64,000 bases of DNA from Methylobacterium oryzae (lineage in GTDB: Bacteria; Pseudomonadota; Alphaproteobacteria; Rhizobiales; Beijerinckiaceae): contig NZ_CP090349.1 in NCBI RefSeq assembly GCF_021398735.1, positions 688,501 to 752,500 of the forward strand, written 5' to 3'. Shown piece after piece: positions 44,288 to 53,899 of the stretch. The stretch's first letter is position 1. Each line of letters begins with the position of its first letter. Made by a program: the position numbers and the translations under genes. The notes under the pieces were generated by a model. That model ran no database searches. It was not told the DNA's origin and was given only the letters and a program-made list of their open reading frames with translations.

Positions 44288-45302
44288 GGTCACCAAGGGA
44301 AGCCGGTTCAGCGGCGACCTGCGCGGGACCCGGATCCTGGTCACGGGCGGATCGGGCTTCATCGGCTCCCACATCATCGACCTTCTGGTCGAGGCCGGCT
44401 GCGACGAGATCGTGGCCATCGACAACATGATCCGCGGCCGCCCCGAGAATCTCGGGGACGCCCTCGGCTCCGGCCGCGTCCGCCTCGTCCAGGGCGACAT
44501 CCGCGACCGCGCCCTGATGGACACGCTGGTCAAGGGCACCGACGTGGTGTTCCACCAGGCGGCCCTCCGGATCACGCAGTGCGCCGCGGAGCCCCGCCAC
44601 GCCTTCGAGGTGATGGCCGCCGCGACCTTCAACCTGCTGGAGAGCTGCGTCGAGGCCGGCGTCGCCAAGGTCGTGATGGCCTCCTCGGCCTCGGTCTACG
44701 GGATGGCGGAGGTCTTCCCGACGACCGAGAAGCACCACCCCTACGACAACCGGACCCTGTACGGCGCCGCCAAGTCCTTCGGCGAGGGCCTCCTGCGCTC
44801 GTTCAACGACATGCACGGGCTCGACTACGTCGCGCTCCGGTACTTCAACGCCTACGGCCCGCGGATGGACCTGACCGGCCGCTACACCGAGGTCATGGTC
44901 CGCTGGATGCAGCGCCTGGCCGAGGGCCAGTCGCCGATCGTGTTCGGCGACGGCCTGCAGACCATGGACCTCGTCCATGTCCGCGACATCGCCCGGGCCA
45001 ACATCCTGTCGGCGATCTCGCCGGCCACCGACGTGGTGCTCAACGTCGGCACCGGCGTCGAGACCTCGCTGGTCGACCTCGCCGGCCACCTCACCCGGAT
45101 CATGGGCCGGGACGGCACGCCGCTGGTCCACGAGGCCGAGCGGGCCGTGAACCCGGTGCCCCGGCGCCTCTGCGACACGAGCCTCGCCAAGGAGCTGATC
45201 GGCTTCGAGGCGAAGATCGGGGCGGCCGAGGGCCTCGCCGACCTCGTCGCCTGGTGGCAGGACGAATCCCGCTCGGAACACCTGCGGCGGGCGCTCGCAT
45301 GA
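44271..45302 (+). CDS. NAD-dependent epimerase/dehydratase (extended SDR)
   Basis: A 343-residue nucleotide-sugar enzyme: GGSGFIG at 26-32, VFHQAALR, ASSASVYG and the catalytic Y164-x-x-x-K168 (YGAAK). RYFNAYGPRMD is the substrate-binding part. It could be a C4-epimerase or a 4,6-dehydratase; the following aminotransferase favours a 4-keto product. It ends in ATGA overlap with that gene. Confidence 0.85.
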   Translation: MPKLREVTKGSRFSGDLRGTRILVTGGSGFIGSHIIDLLVEAGCDEIVAIDNMIRGRPENLGDALGSGRVRLVQGDIRDRALMDTLVKGTDVVFHQAALRITQCAAEPRHAFEVMAAATFNLLESCVEAGVAKVVMASSASVYGMAEVFPTTEKHHPYDNRTLYGAAKSFGEGLLRSFNDMHGLDYVALRYFNAYGPRMDLTGRYTEVMVRWMQRLAEGQSPIVFGDGLQTMDLVHVRDIARANILSAISPATDVVLNVGTGVETSLVDLAGHLTRIMGRDGTPLVHEAERAVNPVPRRLCDTSLAKELIGFEAKIGAAEGLADLVAWWQDESRSEHLRRALA

Positions 45303-46435
45303 TCCCGATCGCCAAGCCCGAAGTCGGCGCCCCCGAGGCCGAGGCCGCCGCCGCCGTCGTCCGCTCCGGATGGCTGACCCAGGGGCCGCAGGTCGCGGCC
45401 TTCGAGACGGAGTTCGCCGCGATCGTCGGCGCGCCCCACGCCTGCGCGGTCTCGAACTGCACGACCGCGCTGCATCTCGCCCTGCTCGCCGTCGGGGTCG
45501 GCCCCGGCGACGAGGTGGTGACGGTGAGCCACAGCTTCATCGCCACCGCCAACGCCATCGCCCAGTGCGGGGCGACGCCGATCTTCGTCGACATCGACCC
45601 GGCGACCTACAACATGGCCCCGGACGCCGCCGCGGCGGCGATCACCGAGAAAACGAAGGCGATCGTCTGCGTCCACCAGATGGGCATGCCCTGCGACCTG
45701 GAGGCGATCGCCGCGATCGGGCGCCGCTCCGGCATCCCGGTGATCGAGGACGCCGCCTGCGCCATCGGCTCCGAGCGGCTCCAGGGCGACGTCTGGCGGC
45801 CGATCGGCAGCCCGGCGGGCGACATCGCCTGCTTCTCGTTCCACCCGCGCAAGGTGCTGACCACCGGCGACGGCGGCATGATCACCACCGCCAACGCCGC
45901 GTGGGACCGGACCTTCCGGCTGCTGCGCCAGCACGGGATGAGCGTCTCCGACATCGCCCGCCACGGCAGCGCCAAGGTGGTGGTCGAGGCGTACTCCATC
46001 GCGGGCTTCAACTACCGGATGACGGACGTGCAGGCGGCCATCGGCCGGGAGCAGCTGAAGCGGCTGCCCGACCTGATCGCCCGGCGCCGCGCCCTCGCCG
46101 ACGGCTACCGCGCGCGGCTCGCCGATCTCCCCGGGGTGACGCCGCCGCCCGAGCCGATGGGGCTGCGCAGCAACTGGCAGAGCTACTGCGTCCGCCTCCC
46201 GGACGACGCGGACCAGCAGGCGGTCATGCAGGCGATGCTCGACCGGGGCATCGCCACCCGCCGGGGCATCATGTGCGCGCATCTGGAGCCGCCCTACGCG
46301 GAGGCGCCGCGGCGGTTCGCGCTGCCCGAATCCGAGCGGGCGCGCGACCACGCGATCCTGCTGCCGCTCTACGCGGCGATGACGGAGGCGGAGCAGGACC
46401 AGGTCGTCGACGGCCTGCGCGACGCCCTGCGATGA
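45299..46435 (+). CDS. DegT/DnrJ/EryC1/StrS aminotransferase, second copy
   Basis: A 378-residue PLP enzyme with Lys185 in FHPRKVLTTGDGG, SNCTTALHLALL and IEDAACAIGSE. Only distantly related to the first copy, so probably with a different keto-sugar substrate, likely the product of the SDR gene it overlaps. It ends in ATGA overlap with the deacetylase gene. Confidence 0.87.
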   Translation: MIPIAKPEVGAPEAEAAAAVVRSGWLTQGPQVAAFETEFAAIVGAPHACAVSNCTTALHLALLAVGVGPGDEVVTVSHSFIATANAIAQCGATPIFVDIDPATYNMAPDAAAAAITEKTKAIVCVHQMGMPCDLEAIAAIGRRSGIPVIEDAACAIGSERLQGDVWRPIGSPAGDIACFSFHPRKVLTTGDGGMITTANAAWDRTFRLLRQHGMSVSDIARHGSAKVVVEAYSIAGFNYRMTDVQAAIGREQLKRLPDLIARRRALADGYRARLADLPGVTPPPEPMGLRSNWQSYCVRLPDDADQQAVMQAMLDRGIATRRGIMCAHLEPPYAEAPRRFALPESERARDHAILLPLYAAMTEAEQDQVVDGLRDALR

Positions 46436-47232
46436 TCCCCGCACCGGTCAAGAGCCTCGCCCGGGCGGTCGGCCTGACGCGCCCGCGCGTCGCCGCCGCA
46501 CGGATGGCCTGCGAGCGCACGACGCTCGCCCTCGCCCGGATCCGGCGCCCGGCGCCGGGCGGCCGCATCCTCTGCTACCACTCGGTCGGCCAGTCGGAAT
46601 GCGGCGTCAACGACGTCTCTCCCGCGCGCTTCCGCCACCAGCTCGAGCGCGCGCTCGGTCTCGGCTACCGCTTCGTGCCGGCGGCCACGATCGCCGACGG
46701 GCGCGGCGGCGCGCGGGACCTCGCCATCACCTTCGACGACGGCTGGCGCAGCGTCCTCAGCGGGGCGGCGCCGGTCCTCAGCGATCTCGGGATCCCCTGG
46801 ACCCTGTTCATCGTGTCGGGCTGGCTCGACCGGCCCGAGAGCGCGCCGCCGGGTGTCCTCGGCTGGGGCGCCATCGAGGCGCTGGCCGCCAACGGGGTCG
46901 AGATCGGCAGCCATTCCGTGACCCACCCGGATTTCGGGCGCCTCAGCGCGGAAGAGGCGGCCGAGGAGCTGGAGGAATCCCGGCGCGCCATCGGGGCCCG
47001 CCTCGGCGTCCTGCCCGACTCCTTCGCGATACCCCTGGGGCAGTCTGCGAACTGGACGCGGGCGGCCGCCCACGCGGCCCGGGAGGCGGGCTACCGGATC
47101 GTCTACGCGCAGGCGGTGGAGACCCGTCCCGCCGGAACCTTGGCGCGCAGCTTCGTCACGCAGTTCGACAACGATCTCGTCTTCGGTGCCCTGCTCCGGG
47201 GCGCCTACGACGCCTGGGAGGAGTGGGTATGA
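46432..47232 (+). CDS. polysaccharide deacetylase (NodB domain)
   Basis: A 266-residue CE4 enzyme. TFDDG (Asp102 and Asp103) and HSVTH (His161, His165) are the metal-binding motifs. No clear signal peptide, so it may act in the cytoplasm or on a lipid-linked intermediate. Its place in an operon that makes amino sugars suggests N-deacetylation of a repeat-unit sugar. It overlaps both neighbours by 4 bases. Confidence 0.85.
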   Translation: MIPAPVKSLARAVGLTRPRVAAARMACERTTLALARIRRPAPGGRILCYHSVGQSECGVNDVSPARFRHQLERALGLGYRFVPAATIADGRGGARDLAITFDDGWRSVLSGAAPVLSDLGIPWTLFIVSGWLDRPESAPPGVLGWGAIEALAANGVEIGSHSVTHPDFGRLSAEEAAEELEESRRAIGARLGVLPDSFAIPLGQSANWTRAAAHAAREAGYRIVYAQAVETRPAGTLARSFVTQFDNDLVFGALLRGAYDAWEEWV

Positions 47233-48197
47233 ACCGACCCGCGCAGCGCCGCGTCTCCGTCGTGGTGCCCACCTGCAACCGGCCCGCCTTCCTGCGCGAG
47301 GCCCTGGCGAGCATCCGCGCCCTGGAAGGCCCCGACCTCGCCTTCGAGATCATCGTCGGCGACAACGGCGCGGCGGGGCCGGCCGCCGAGGTCGCCGCCG
47401 CGTTCGGCGCGATCCACGTCCCCGTCGACCGGCCCGGCGCCGGCGCGGCCCGCAATGCCGGCCTGACCCGGGCGAGCGCGCCCTACGTGGCGTTCCTCGA
47501 CGACGACGACGTCTGGCAGCCGGCGCATATCCGGGAGCATCTGCGCCTGTTCGAGGCCGATCCGGAGCTCGGGGTCGTGTTCGGGCAGATCGTCACCGCC
47601 GACCACGACCTCGTGCCGACCTACGGCCCCTGGCCGCCGGAACTTCCGTCCGACAAGGGCGCGCTGCTGCGCCGCATGCTGAGCGGCTACTTCCCGCAGA
47701 TCGGGGCGACGGTGGTGCGCCGGGCCGTCGTGGACGCGATCGGCCTGTTCGACGAGGCCCTGCTCGGCGATCAGGACTGGGACTGGCAGCTGCGCGCTGT
47801 CCGCGGCCACGGCGTCGGCTTCGTCGCCGCGCCCTGCGTGCATTTCCGGCAGCGGCCGGCCGGGACCTTCGACCGCCTAATCGCCCGCCGGATCCACTTC
47901 ACCCGCCTGGTCTTCCGACGCCACGCGCCGGCGCTCGGCGTCTCGCGTCTCGCGGCCCTGCGGCTCTATTTCGGGACCGTGCAGGGCTACTACGACGCTC
48001 TGCTGGACGCCACCGAGGCCCACATGGCCCGCGGCGACCGCCGCGCCGCCGCGGGGGCGTTCCTCACGGCATTCCGCCTGATGCCGCACCGGGCGATCCG
48101 GCAGGCCTTCCGGCCGACGCGCGTGCGCGCGGCCCTGCTGGCCCTGGCCACCGGGCCGGCCGCCCGGCCGCTGACCGCCGAGCCGAAGACGCGCTGA
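47229..48197 (+). CDS. family 2 glycosyltransferase
   Basis: A 322-residue GT2 enzyme with VSVVVPTCNRPAFLREALAS, GAGAARNAGL and FLDDDDVWQP, and GDQDWDWQLR as the ED-like catalytic region. Last gene of the operon that starts at 41585, so it probably transfers the sugar made by the upstream enzymes. No specific Exo counterpart recognised. Confidence 0.85.
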   Translation: MNRPAQRRVSVVVPTCNRPAFLREALASIRALEGPDLAFEIIVGDNGAAGPAAEVAAAFGAIHVPVDRPGAGAARNAGLTRASAPYVAFLDDDDVWQPAHIREHLRLFEADPELGVVFGQIVTADHDLVPTYGPWPPELPSDKGALLRRMLSGYFPQIGATVVRRAVVDAIGLFDEALLGDQDWDWQLRAVRGHGVGFVAAPCVHFRQRPAGTFDRLIARRIHFTRLVFRRHAPALGVSRLAALRLYFGTVQGYYDALLDATEAHMARGDRRAAAGAFLTAFRLMPHRAIRQAFRPTRVRAALLALATGPAARPLTAEPKTR

Positions 48198-48212
48198 GGC
48201 CGACAAGGCTGT

Positions 48213-48255
48213 CGCTCCGCGGCGCGGACCCTCCCAGGGCCCGCGCCGCGGAGCG
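48213..48255. terminator. 20-bp terminator-like hairpin between convergent operons
   Basis: Arms 48213-48232 and 48236-48255 pair at 19 of 20 positions around a CCC loop, beginning 16 bases after the glycosyltransferase stop. It can serve both the rightward operon and the leftward wzm-wzt transcript. Confidence 0.7.
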
Positions 48256-48458
48256 CGCTCGCGCTGTCCCTGTGGTGTTCGGCGGGCCGCCCAGGATTCC
48301 ACGCGGTCCTGGCGGCTCCGCCGCCCCTGCGGCGGCGCGCGGGCCTTCGTCCCGCGGACCGGTGAGGGCTGTAGAGGCGCGGGCGGGCGACCCGGCCTCC
48401 CGCGACGCGCGCGCCGTCCGGCGTGACCGATCCGCGGCCACCCGGGCCCGGGGCGGCC

Positions 48459-50147
48459 TCAGGCGCCGGGGATCTGCGCTCGGAGCCGCAGCGGGCCGAA
48501 CCGGTCCTTCACGTTGCGGACCAGCCATTCCGGGAGGAGAAGCCGCACCGGCTCCCAGAGGCCGGAGAAGTCGCCGGCGCGGCGCAGGGCCAGCCAGGAG
48601 GCGACGCGCTGCCGCAGCGGCAGCATGCCGATGTAGTTCTTGGTCATCTCCGACACGGGGAAGTCCGAGCCGAACATGTCCTGGTGGCGCAGGTCGGGCT
48701 CGCCGAGATGGGGCGTCTCGGCCGGGCCGGGCGCGTCGGCCTCCGGGGGCAGGCGGGGCAGGTCCAGCGCCTGCGCGTAGATCGCGTCGAGTCCCGCCAG
48801 CCAGGCGGCCGGCGCGTAGAGGCCCGCGACCGCGGCGGCGCTCTCGGCGCCCGCGGCGTCCCGCGCCGCCGCGTCGGTGATGAGCGCCGTGAGGTGGGCC
48901 TCGTAGGCGGCTTGGTCGTGGGCGACCCGGGCCGTGACGTCGAGCCCCGGATGGTTGATCGCCACGATCTCCGCCGCCGCGGGCGCCTCGAACCGCGTGA
49001 CCAGCGGCAGCCCGTAGGCGGCGGCCTCCAGCATCGAGGTCGACGACACGAACGGGTAGGAATCGACGTAGATGTCGGCCGCCTCGAAGAAGACCCGCGG
49101 GTCCGACAGCTCGGGATGGGCCGTGATGCGCCCGCCGGTGGCGGCCCGGGCCCGTTCCCAGTCGGCCCGCTCGCCGGGGCCGACCACGATGAGCCGGGCC
49201 TGCGGATGTGCCGCGAGCAGGTCGACGTGGCGATCCGCGTAGGTGACCGGCCCGACGTTGCGGTACTTGGCCCCCCGGGCCACCGAGACCAGGAGGACGC
49301 TGTCCTCCGGGACGCCCAGGGCCTGCTTGGCCGCGCTGCGAGCGCGCTGGCGCTCGGGCAGGGTGATCAGGGTCGGCAGCAGGAGGCTGCGGGCCGGATC
49401 GACGCCGCGCCGCGTGACGGCGAGCCGGCGCGCGGCCTCGCGCAGGTTGATCACCGCGTGGCTGATCCGCGTCCCGATCCAGAACAGGTGGTCGGCGTGG
49501 TTGAGGAGCAGGACCGGCGGGCTCTTCGCCGGATCCGCGAAGGCGATCAGCGGGACCACGTCCTCGCAGTGGATGTGCAGGACGACGACGTCGTAGCCGC
49601 GCGCGATCTGGCGCAGCTCCCGCGCCCAGGCGAGCTTGTCGCCCTTGTGGTGGTTCAGGTGGTGGATCCCGCCGCCGCTCTCGCGCACCGCGGCGGTGAT
49701 CCGCCCGTCGACCGGGCCGCGATGCTGGGTCAGGGCGACGCCGTTGACCCGGTTGCGGTCGGCGCCGATCCAGAGCGCGAGCATCTTGGTGAGGCCGCCC
49801 ACCGGGGCGAGCTGCGTGCAGACGTGGAGGACGCGCCGGTACGGAGCCCCGTCGGCCCGCGCGCGGTCCGGGCCGCCGCCGTCGAGGGTCCGGCCGATCC
49901 CGGTCATCAACCGTTCGAGGCGCGGGCTCGCGAACACGCCGCAGTGCCGGTGCGCCGCCAGGGTCGCCGCGATGGCGGTCTCCACGGCCGCGCCGGCATG
50001 GTTGCCGGCCGCCGCGAGACGCTCCGCGTGCCGCACCCGGGCATCGAAGGCCGCGAAGTTCGACCGGATCCGCCCGGCGCGGGACGCCGTCCCGCCCGCG
50101 GTTTCGCCGTCGCTGTCACGGACGGGTTCAAACGCGCCTCTGACCAT
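48459..50147 (-). CDS. large glycosyltransferase of the polysaccharide ABC-export operon
   Basis: A 562-residue protein. An N-terminal ~110-residue helical part precedes a GT-B-like core: VLHVCTQLAPVGGLTKML, VLLLNHADHLFWIG, LLVSVARGAKYRNVGPV and VDSYPFVSSTSMLEAAAYGLP, the last like the donor-binding EAA region of GT4 enzymes. Specific sugar unknown. GGAGG lies 5 bases before the ATG at 50147. It lies 15 bases after wzt, in the wzm-wzt operon. Confidence 0.75.
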   Translation of the reverse strand: MVRGAFEPVRDSDGETAGGTASRAGRIRSNFAAFDARVRHAERLAAAGNHAGAAVETAIAATLAAHRHCGVFASPRLERLMTGIGRTLDGGGPDRARADGAPYRRVLHVCTQLAPVGGLTKMLALWIGADRNRVNGVALTQHRGPVDGRITAAVRESGGGIHHLNHHKGDKLAWARELRQIARGYDVVVLHIHCEDVVPLIAFADPAKSPPVLLLNHADHLFWIGTRISHAVINLREAARRLAVTRRGVDPARSLLLPTLITLPERQRARSAAKQALGVPEDSVLLVSVARGAKYRNVGPVTYADRHVDLLAAHPQARLIVVGPGERADWERARAATGGRITAHPELSDPRVFFEAADIYVDSYPFVSSTSMLEAAAYGLPLVTRFEAPAAAEIVAINHPGLDVTARVAHDQAAYEAHLTALITDAAARDAAGAESAAAVAGLYAPAAWLAGLDAIYAQALDLPRLPPEADAPGPAETPHLGEPDLRHQDMFGSDFPVSEMTKNYIGMLPLRQRVASWLALRRAGDFSGLWEPVRLLLPEWLVRNVKDRFGPLRLRAQIPGA

Positions 50148-50162
50148 CACGCCCTCCGGGCC

Positions 50163-51398
50163 TCAGCGCTGCGACGCGGCGCCGTTCGTTGTCCAGGTCC
50201 CCGCCTCGTGGAACACGCCGAAGACGTCCGGCGCGAAGACGGGGTGCTCGATGTGGAAGCGGCCGCCGATCTTGGCCGCGAGGAGCCGCTCGAAGCCGCG
50301 CTGCCGGACCACCATCGAGACCGTGTAGGTGTCGGCGGTCAGGGTCAGCGGCGGCGTCAGCAGCTCCACCTCGCCCTCGCCCGCGAGGGCAGTCAGGCCG
50401 GCGCCGTCCGCCTGGGTGCTGAAATTGCAGCAGAGCAGCTCGTCGGACCGGGTGATCGAGAACAGGACGTGCGGGTCGGCGATCGGCTCGGCGGCGCTGT
50501 AGCGGGCCCGGATCCGCATCCGCTCGCCGTGGCGGAACAACGTCCGCGGCGCGCCGGATTCGTCGGCGATCGTCACGTCGCTGATCCGGACCGGCAGGTC
50601 GCCGGTGTCGGGGCGGAACCACGCGGTGTCGGCGAGGTAGCTGTCCCGCTCGTAGTGGGTCAGGCCCTCGTCGGTGGGGCCGTCGTAGGCGACGCGGCCG
50701 CCCTTGATGTAGATCACCCGCTCGCACATGGTCTTGATGCTGAACATGTTGTGCGAGACCAGCAGGATCGTCGAACCCTTGCCCTGGAGGCGCCGGGCGA
50801 AGTCCATGCACTTGCGCTGGAAGGTGTAGTCGCCCACCGCCAGCACCTCGTCGAGGAGCAGAATGTCGGGCTCGAGATGCGCGGCGACCGAGAAGGCCAG
50901 CCGGACATACATGCCGCTGGAGTAGCGCTTCACCGGCATGTCGATGAAGTCGCCGATCTCCGAGAAGGCGACGATCGCGTCGAACTTCGCGGCGATCTCC
51001 CGGCGGTCCATCCCGAGGATCGAGCCGTAGAGGAAGATGTTCTCGCGGCCGGTCAGCTCCCGGTGGAAACCGGTGCCGACCTCGAGCAGGGCCCCGACCC
51101 GGCCCTCGAGGCGGATCCGGCCGGTGGTCGGCGCGGCGATCCGCGACAGGAGCTTGAGGAGCGTGCTCTTGCCTGCGCCGTTGAGGCCGATGATGCCGAC
51201 ATTCTCGCCGTGCCGGATGCCGAAGCTGACCTCCTTCAGCGCCCAGAAGCTCTCCTGCGACGGGCGCGCCGCCGCGCGGCGGGTCACCAGGCCGCGGACG
51301 CCCTCGCTGAGCGCGTCGCGCAGCGAGTTCTGGTGCGCGGCGCGGGGGGCGCGCCAGTACTGCTTGCCGATATCCTGAACGCTGATTGCCATCGACAT
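50163..51398 (-). CDS. wzt: polysaccharide ABC transporter ATP-binding protein with carbohydrate-binding C-terminus
   Basis: A 411-residue protein. The ABC domain has Walker A GLNGAGKS (71-78), signature YSSGMYVRLAF and Walker B ILLLDEV, as in Wzt/TagH. Residues ~270-411 form a beta-rich Wzt_C-type domain (LPVRISDVTIADESG, then LTLTADTYTVSMVV) that recognises the polysaccharide end. Its start overlaps the wzm stop by one base (TGATG). Exports an undecaprenyl-linked polymer with Wzm. Confidence 0.9.
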   Translation of the reverse strand: MSMAISVQDIGKQYWRAPRAAHQNSLRDALSEGVRGLVTRRAAARPSQESFWALKEVSFGIRHGENVGIIGLNGAGKSTLLKLLSRIAAPTTGRIRLEGRVGALLEVGTGFHRELTGRENIFLYGSILGMDRREIAAKFDAIVAFSEIGDFIDMPVKRYSSGMYVRLAFSVAAHLEPDILLLDEVLAVGDYTFQRKCMDFARRLQGKGSTILLVSHNMFSIKTMCERVIYIKGGRVAYDGPTDEGLTHYERDSYLADTAWFRPDTGDLPVRISDVTIADESGAPRTLFRHGERMRIRARYSAAEPIADPHVLFSITRSDELLCCNFSTQADGAGLTALAGEGEVELLTPPLTLTADTYTVSMVVRQRGFERLLAAKIGGRFHIEHPVFAPDVFGVFHEAGTWTTNGAASQR

Positions 51399-52294
51399 CA
51401 GATTACATCCGCGAAGGAGCGCTCCATGCGCTGGAAGAAGATCAGTCCGCTGATGAGCAGGGCGAAGGCGGCCGTGACCGAGACGGCGACCGCGAAGGCG
51501 TCGGGCGGCGTGCCGCCCAGGATGGCGAACCGGAACGCCTCGATCAGGCCGACCATCGGGTTGAGCGCGTAGATCCAGCGCACCGAGGCGGGCACGATGC
51601 TCGACGCGTAGACGATCGGCGAGGCGTACATCCAGATCTGGATCACGAACGGCAGCGTGTGCTTGATGTCCCGGAAGCGGACGTTGATCGGCCCGAGCCA
51701 GAGACTCACGCCGAGGGCGAGCATCGCCGTCACGATCAGGGTCGGGACGGCCAGCACGAGGTGCCAGTCCGGCACCGCCCCGTACCAAGCCATAAGGGCC
51801 AGCAGCACGCCGAGCGCGATGGCGAAGTCGACCATCGGCGACACCACCGTCGCCAGCGGGATGACCAGCCGCGGGAAGTAGATCTTCCGGATCAGCTCGG
51901 CCTCCGCCACGAGGCCGTTGGCGCTGCGCCGCACCGCCTCGGAGAAGTACGTCCACAGGACGACCGCGCTGCCGGCGAAGAGTGCGTAGGGGGCGCCGTC
52001 GGTGGGGATCTTGGCGAAGTGGCCGAAGATCACCGTGAAGATCAGGACGGTGAAGAGCGGCTGCGCGATCGCCCAGGAGGCGCCCATGGCGGTCTGCCGG
52101 TAGAGCACCTTCAGGTCCCGCAGGATCAGGACGCGCAGCAGGTCGCGATACTGCCAGAGGCCGACCGCGTCGAAGGCGACGATCCGGTCGTCGGGCGCGA
52201 TCTCGGTCACCCGCAGCGTCGACGGGTCGGTCCGCTGTTCGGTCGGCCCGCGTTCCGGCGTGCCGAGGGCAAGCGCATCCAAAGATTTCATCAT
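51398..52294 (-). CDS. wzm: polysaccharide ABC transporter permease (ABC-2 type)
   Basis: A 298-residue permease with six membrane segments. LILRDLKVLYRQTAMGASWA and INVRFRDIKHTLPFVIQIWMY are signatures of Wzm/KpsM/TagG. It starts at one of two adjacent ATG codons; no clear ribosome site distinguishes them. First gene of the wzm-wzt-glycosyltransferase operon. Confidence 0.9.
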   Translation of the reverse strand: MMKSLDALALGTPERGPTEQRTDPSTLRVTEIAPDDRIVAFDAVGLWQYRDLLRVLILRDLKVLYRQTAMGASWAIAQPLFTVLIFTVIFGHFAKIPTDGAPYALFAGSAVVLWTYFSEAVRRSANGLVAEAELIRKIYFPRLVIPLATVVSPMVDFAIALGVLLALMAWYGAVPDWHLVLAVPTLIVTAMLALGVSLWLGPINVRFRDIKHTLPFVIQIWMYASPIVYASSIVPASVRWIYALNPMVGLIEAFRFAILGGTPPDAFAVAVSVTAAFALLISGLIFFQRMERSFADVI

Positions 52295-52596
52295 TCGAGG
52301 CGGTCCCGCATGACGCTCTGAGCCCGTGGTCGAGCTCGGGGACCCGGTGCGAATCGGAAGTCGTGCCGCCCGGTCGTCCCGCCGGAACGGGCTATCATCG
52401 CGGTGCGGCGGTCCGAATTACACCTTTCGTCGTATCGGTCCGGCCGACTGAAGTGGTGGTTGTGATCAACGACCGTAATCGTAGCCAATCACGACAAATG
52501 AGACCTCGGGGGCGCGCCGCACGCGGCGTCGGTCCCCGTCCGGGACGACCGGCCCTCATCGGCCGGCGACCGGGACCAGGTTTCGGGAGAACCGCC
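52295..52596. promoter_or_regulatory. 302-base divergent promoter region between wzm and exoA
   Basis: No supported gene. It is AT-richer than its surroundings between 52415 and 52505. CCTTTCGTCG at 52423-52432 resembles the repeated CCTTTCGACG of the exoF promoter region. No clear -35/-10 pair is recognised. Confidence 0.45.
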
Positions 52597-53664
52597 ATGC
52601 AGGACCCCGTGAGCGCCGCCGGCGCTCCGCTCGTGACGATCGCCATGCCGGCCCTGAACGAGGCCGCGCACATCGCCGACGCCATCGCGTCGGTGCTGCC
52701 CGACCGGGACGCCATCGCCTGCGAGCTGCTGGTGCTGGACGGCGGCAGTCGCGACGACACCTGCGCGATCGTCGCCGCCCTGAGCGCCCGCGACCCCCGC
52801 ATCCGGCTCGTCCACAACGAGCGCCGCATCCAGGCGGCGGCGATCAACCTCGCCGCGCGACTGGCGCATCCCGCCTCCGCCTACCTCGTCCGCGCCGATT
52901 GCCACGCCGTCTATCCGAAGGGATTCGTGCAGAACCTCGTCGGCACGATGCGCCTGCGCCAGGCCGTCTCTGTGGTCGTGCCGCTGCGGACCGTCGGGGT
53001 CACGCCGCTGCAGAGGGCGATCGCGGCGGCGCAGAACAGCCGCCTCGGCAACGGCGGCTCGGCCCACCGGCAGGGCGGCATCTCGGGCTACGTCGCCCAC
53101 GGCCACCACGCGGCCTTCGACCGGCGCGAGTTCCTGCGGGTCGGCGGCTACGACGAGACCTTCACCCACAACGAGGATGCCGAACTCGACCGGCGGCTCT
53201 GCGCGGCGGGCGGGCGGATCTACCTCGCCGCCGAGCTCGCCATCACGTACTTCCCGCGCGCCTGCCTCCGCAGCCTCGCCCGGCAGTACCTCCACTACGG
53301 GCGCGGCTGCGCGCGGACCCTCGAGAAGCACGCCAGCCTGCCGCGCGCCCGCCAGATCCTTCCGGCCCTGGTCCTGCTCTACGCCGTCGCGGCCCTGCCG
53401 CTGGCAGCCCTGATGCCCGCCCTGCTGATCCCGCTGCTGCTCTATGCCGGGGGCTGCGTCCTGAGCGGCCTCGCCCTGGCGCTGAAGGCGCGGGAACCCG
53501 TCCTGGTCATGAGCGGCCCGGCGGCCGTGACCATGCACCTGTCCTGGGCGGCGGGGTTCCTGTCCTATCCGGGCTACCGGCGGACGCTGCTCCGGGCCGC
53601 CCTGCGAAGGAAGCGCCGCCTGCTCGGCCTCCCGCCGGGATCCGACGCGGCGCGCGTCAACTGA
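52597..53664 (+). CDS. exoA: succinoglycan-type glucosyltransferase ExoA
   Basis: A 355-residue GT2 enzyme with three C-terminal membrane segments. It matches ExoA over its length: LVLDGGSRDDT, RIQAAAINLAARL, YLVRADCHAVYP, AAQNSRLGNGGSAHRQG, YVAHGHHAAFDRREF and TFTHNEDAELDRRL. In S. meliloti ExoA adds the first glucose to the lipid-linked galactose, the step after ExoY. The ATG follows GGGAGA with 7 bases spacing. Confidence 0.88.
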   Translation: MQDPVSAAGAPLVTIAMPALNEAAHIADAIASVLPDRDAIACELLVLDGGSRDDTCAIVAALSARDPRIRLVHNERRIQAAAINLAARLAHPASAYLVRADCHAVYPKGFVQNLVGTMRLRQAVSVVVPLRTVGVTPLQRAIAAAQNSRLGNGGSAHRQGGISGYVAHGHHAAFDRREFLRVGGYDETFTHNEDAELDRRLCAAGGRIYLAAELAITYFPRACLRSLARQYLHYGRGCARTLEKHASLPRARQILPALVLLYAVAALPLAALMPALLIPLLLYAGGCVLSGLALALKAREPVLVMSGPAAVTMHLSWAAGFLSYPGYRRTLLRAALRRKRRLLGLPPGSDAARVN

Positions 53665-53899
53665 CCGCCTGAGTCCCCGTCGGCCGCGCCTTTCCGGCCG
53701 CGTCCCGCCAGCCGCGCCCCGCCATGTGCGGAGCGCGGCCGGGGCATGTCAGAAGCCCGACGCTCTCTCGCATCCGTCGCCCATTGGCCCTTCGGGGCGG
53801 TGGTCTCGCGCGACCAAGGCGATTATCGACACGCGCAACGATCCGGCCGCGTCAGGGCCCGGAGACCGGCCGCGCGCCGCGCGGCAGCCCAGGAGAGTT

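Noticed and set aside
48423..51572. 1,049-codon plus-strand frame
   Set aside because: Antisense to the glycosyltransferase, wzt and part of wzm, with no recognisable domain.
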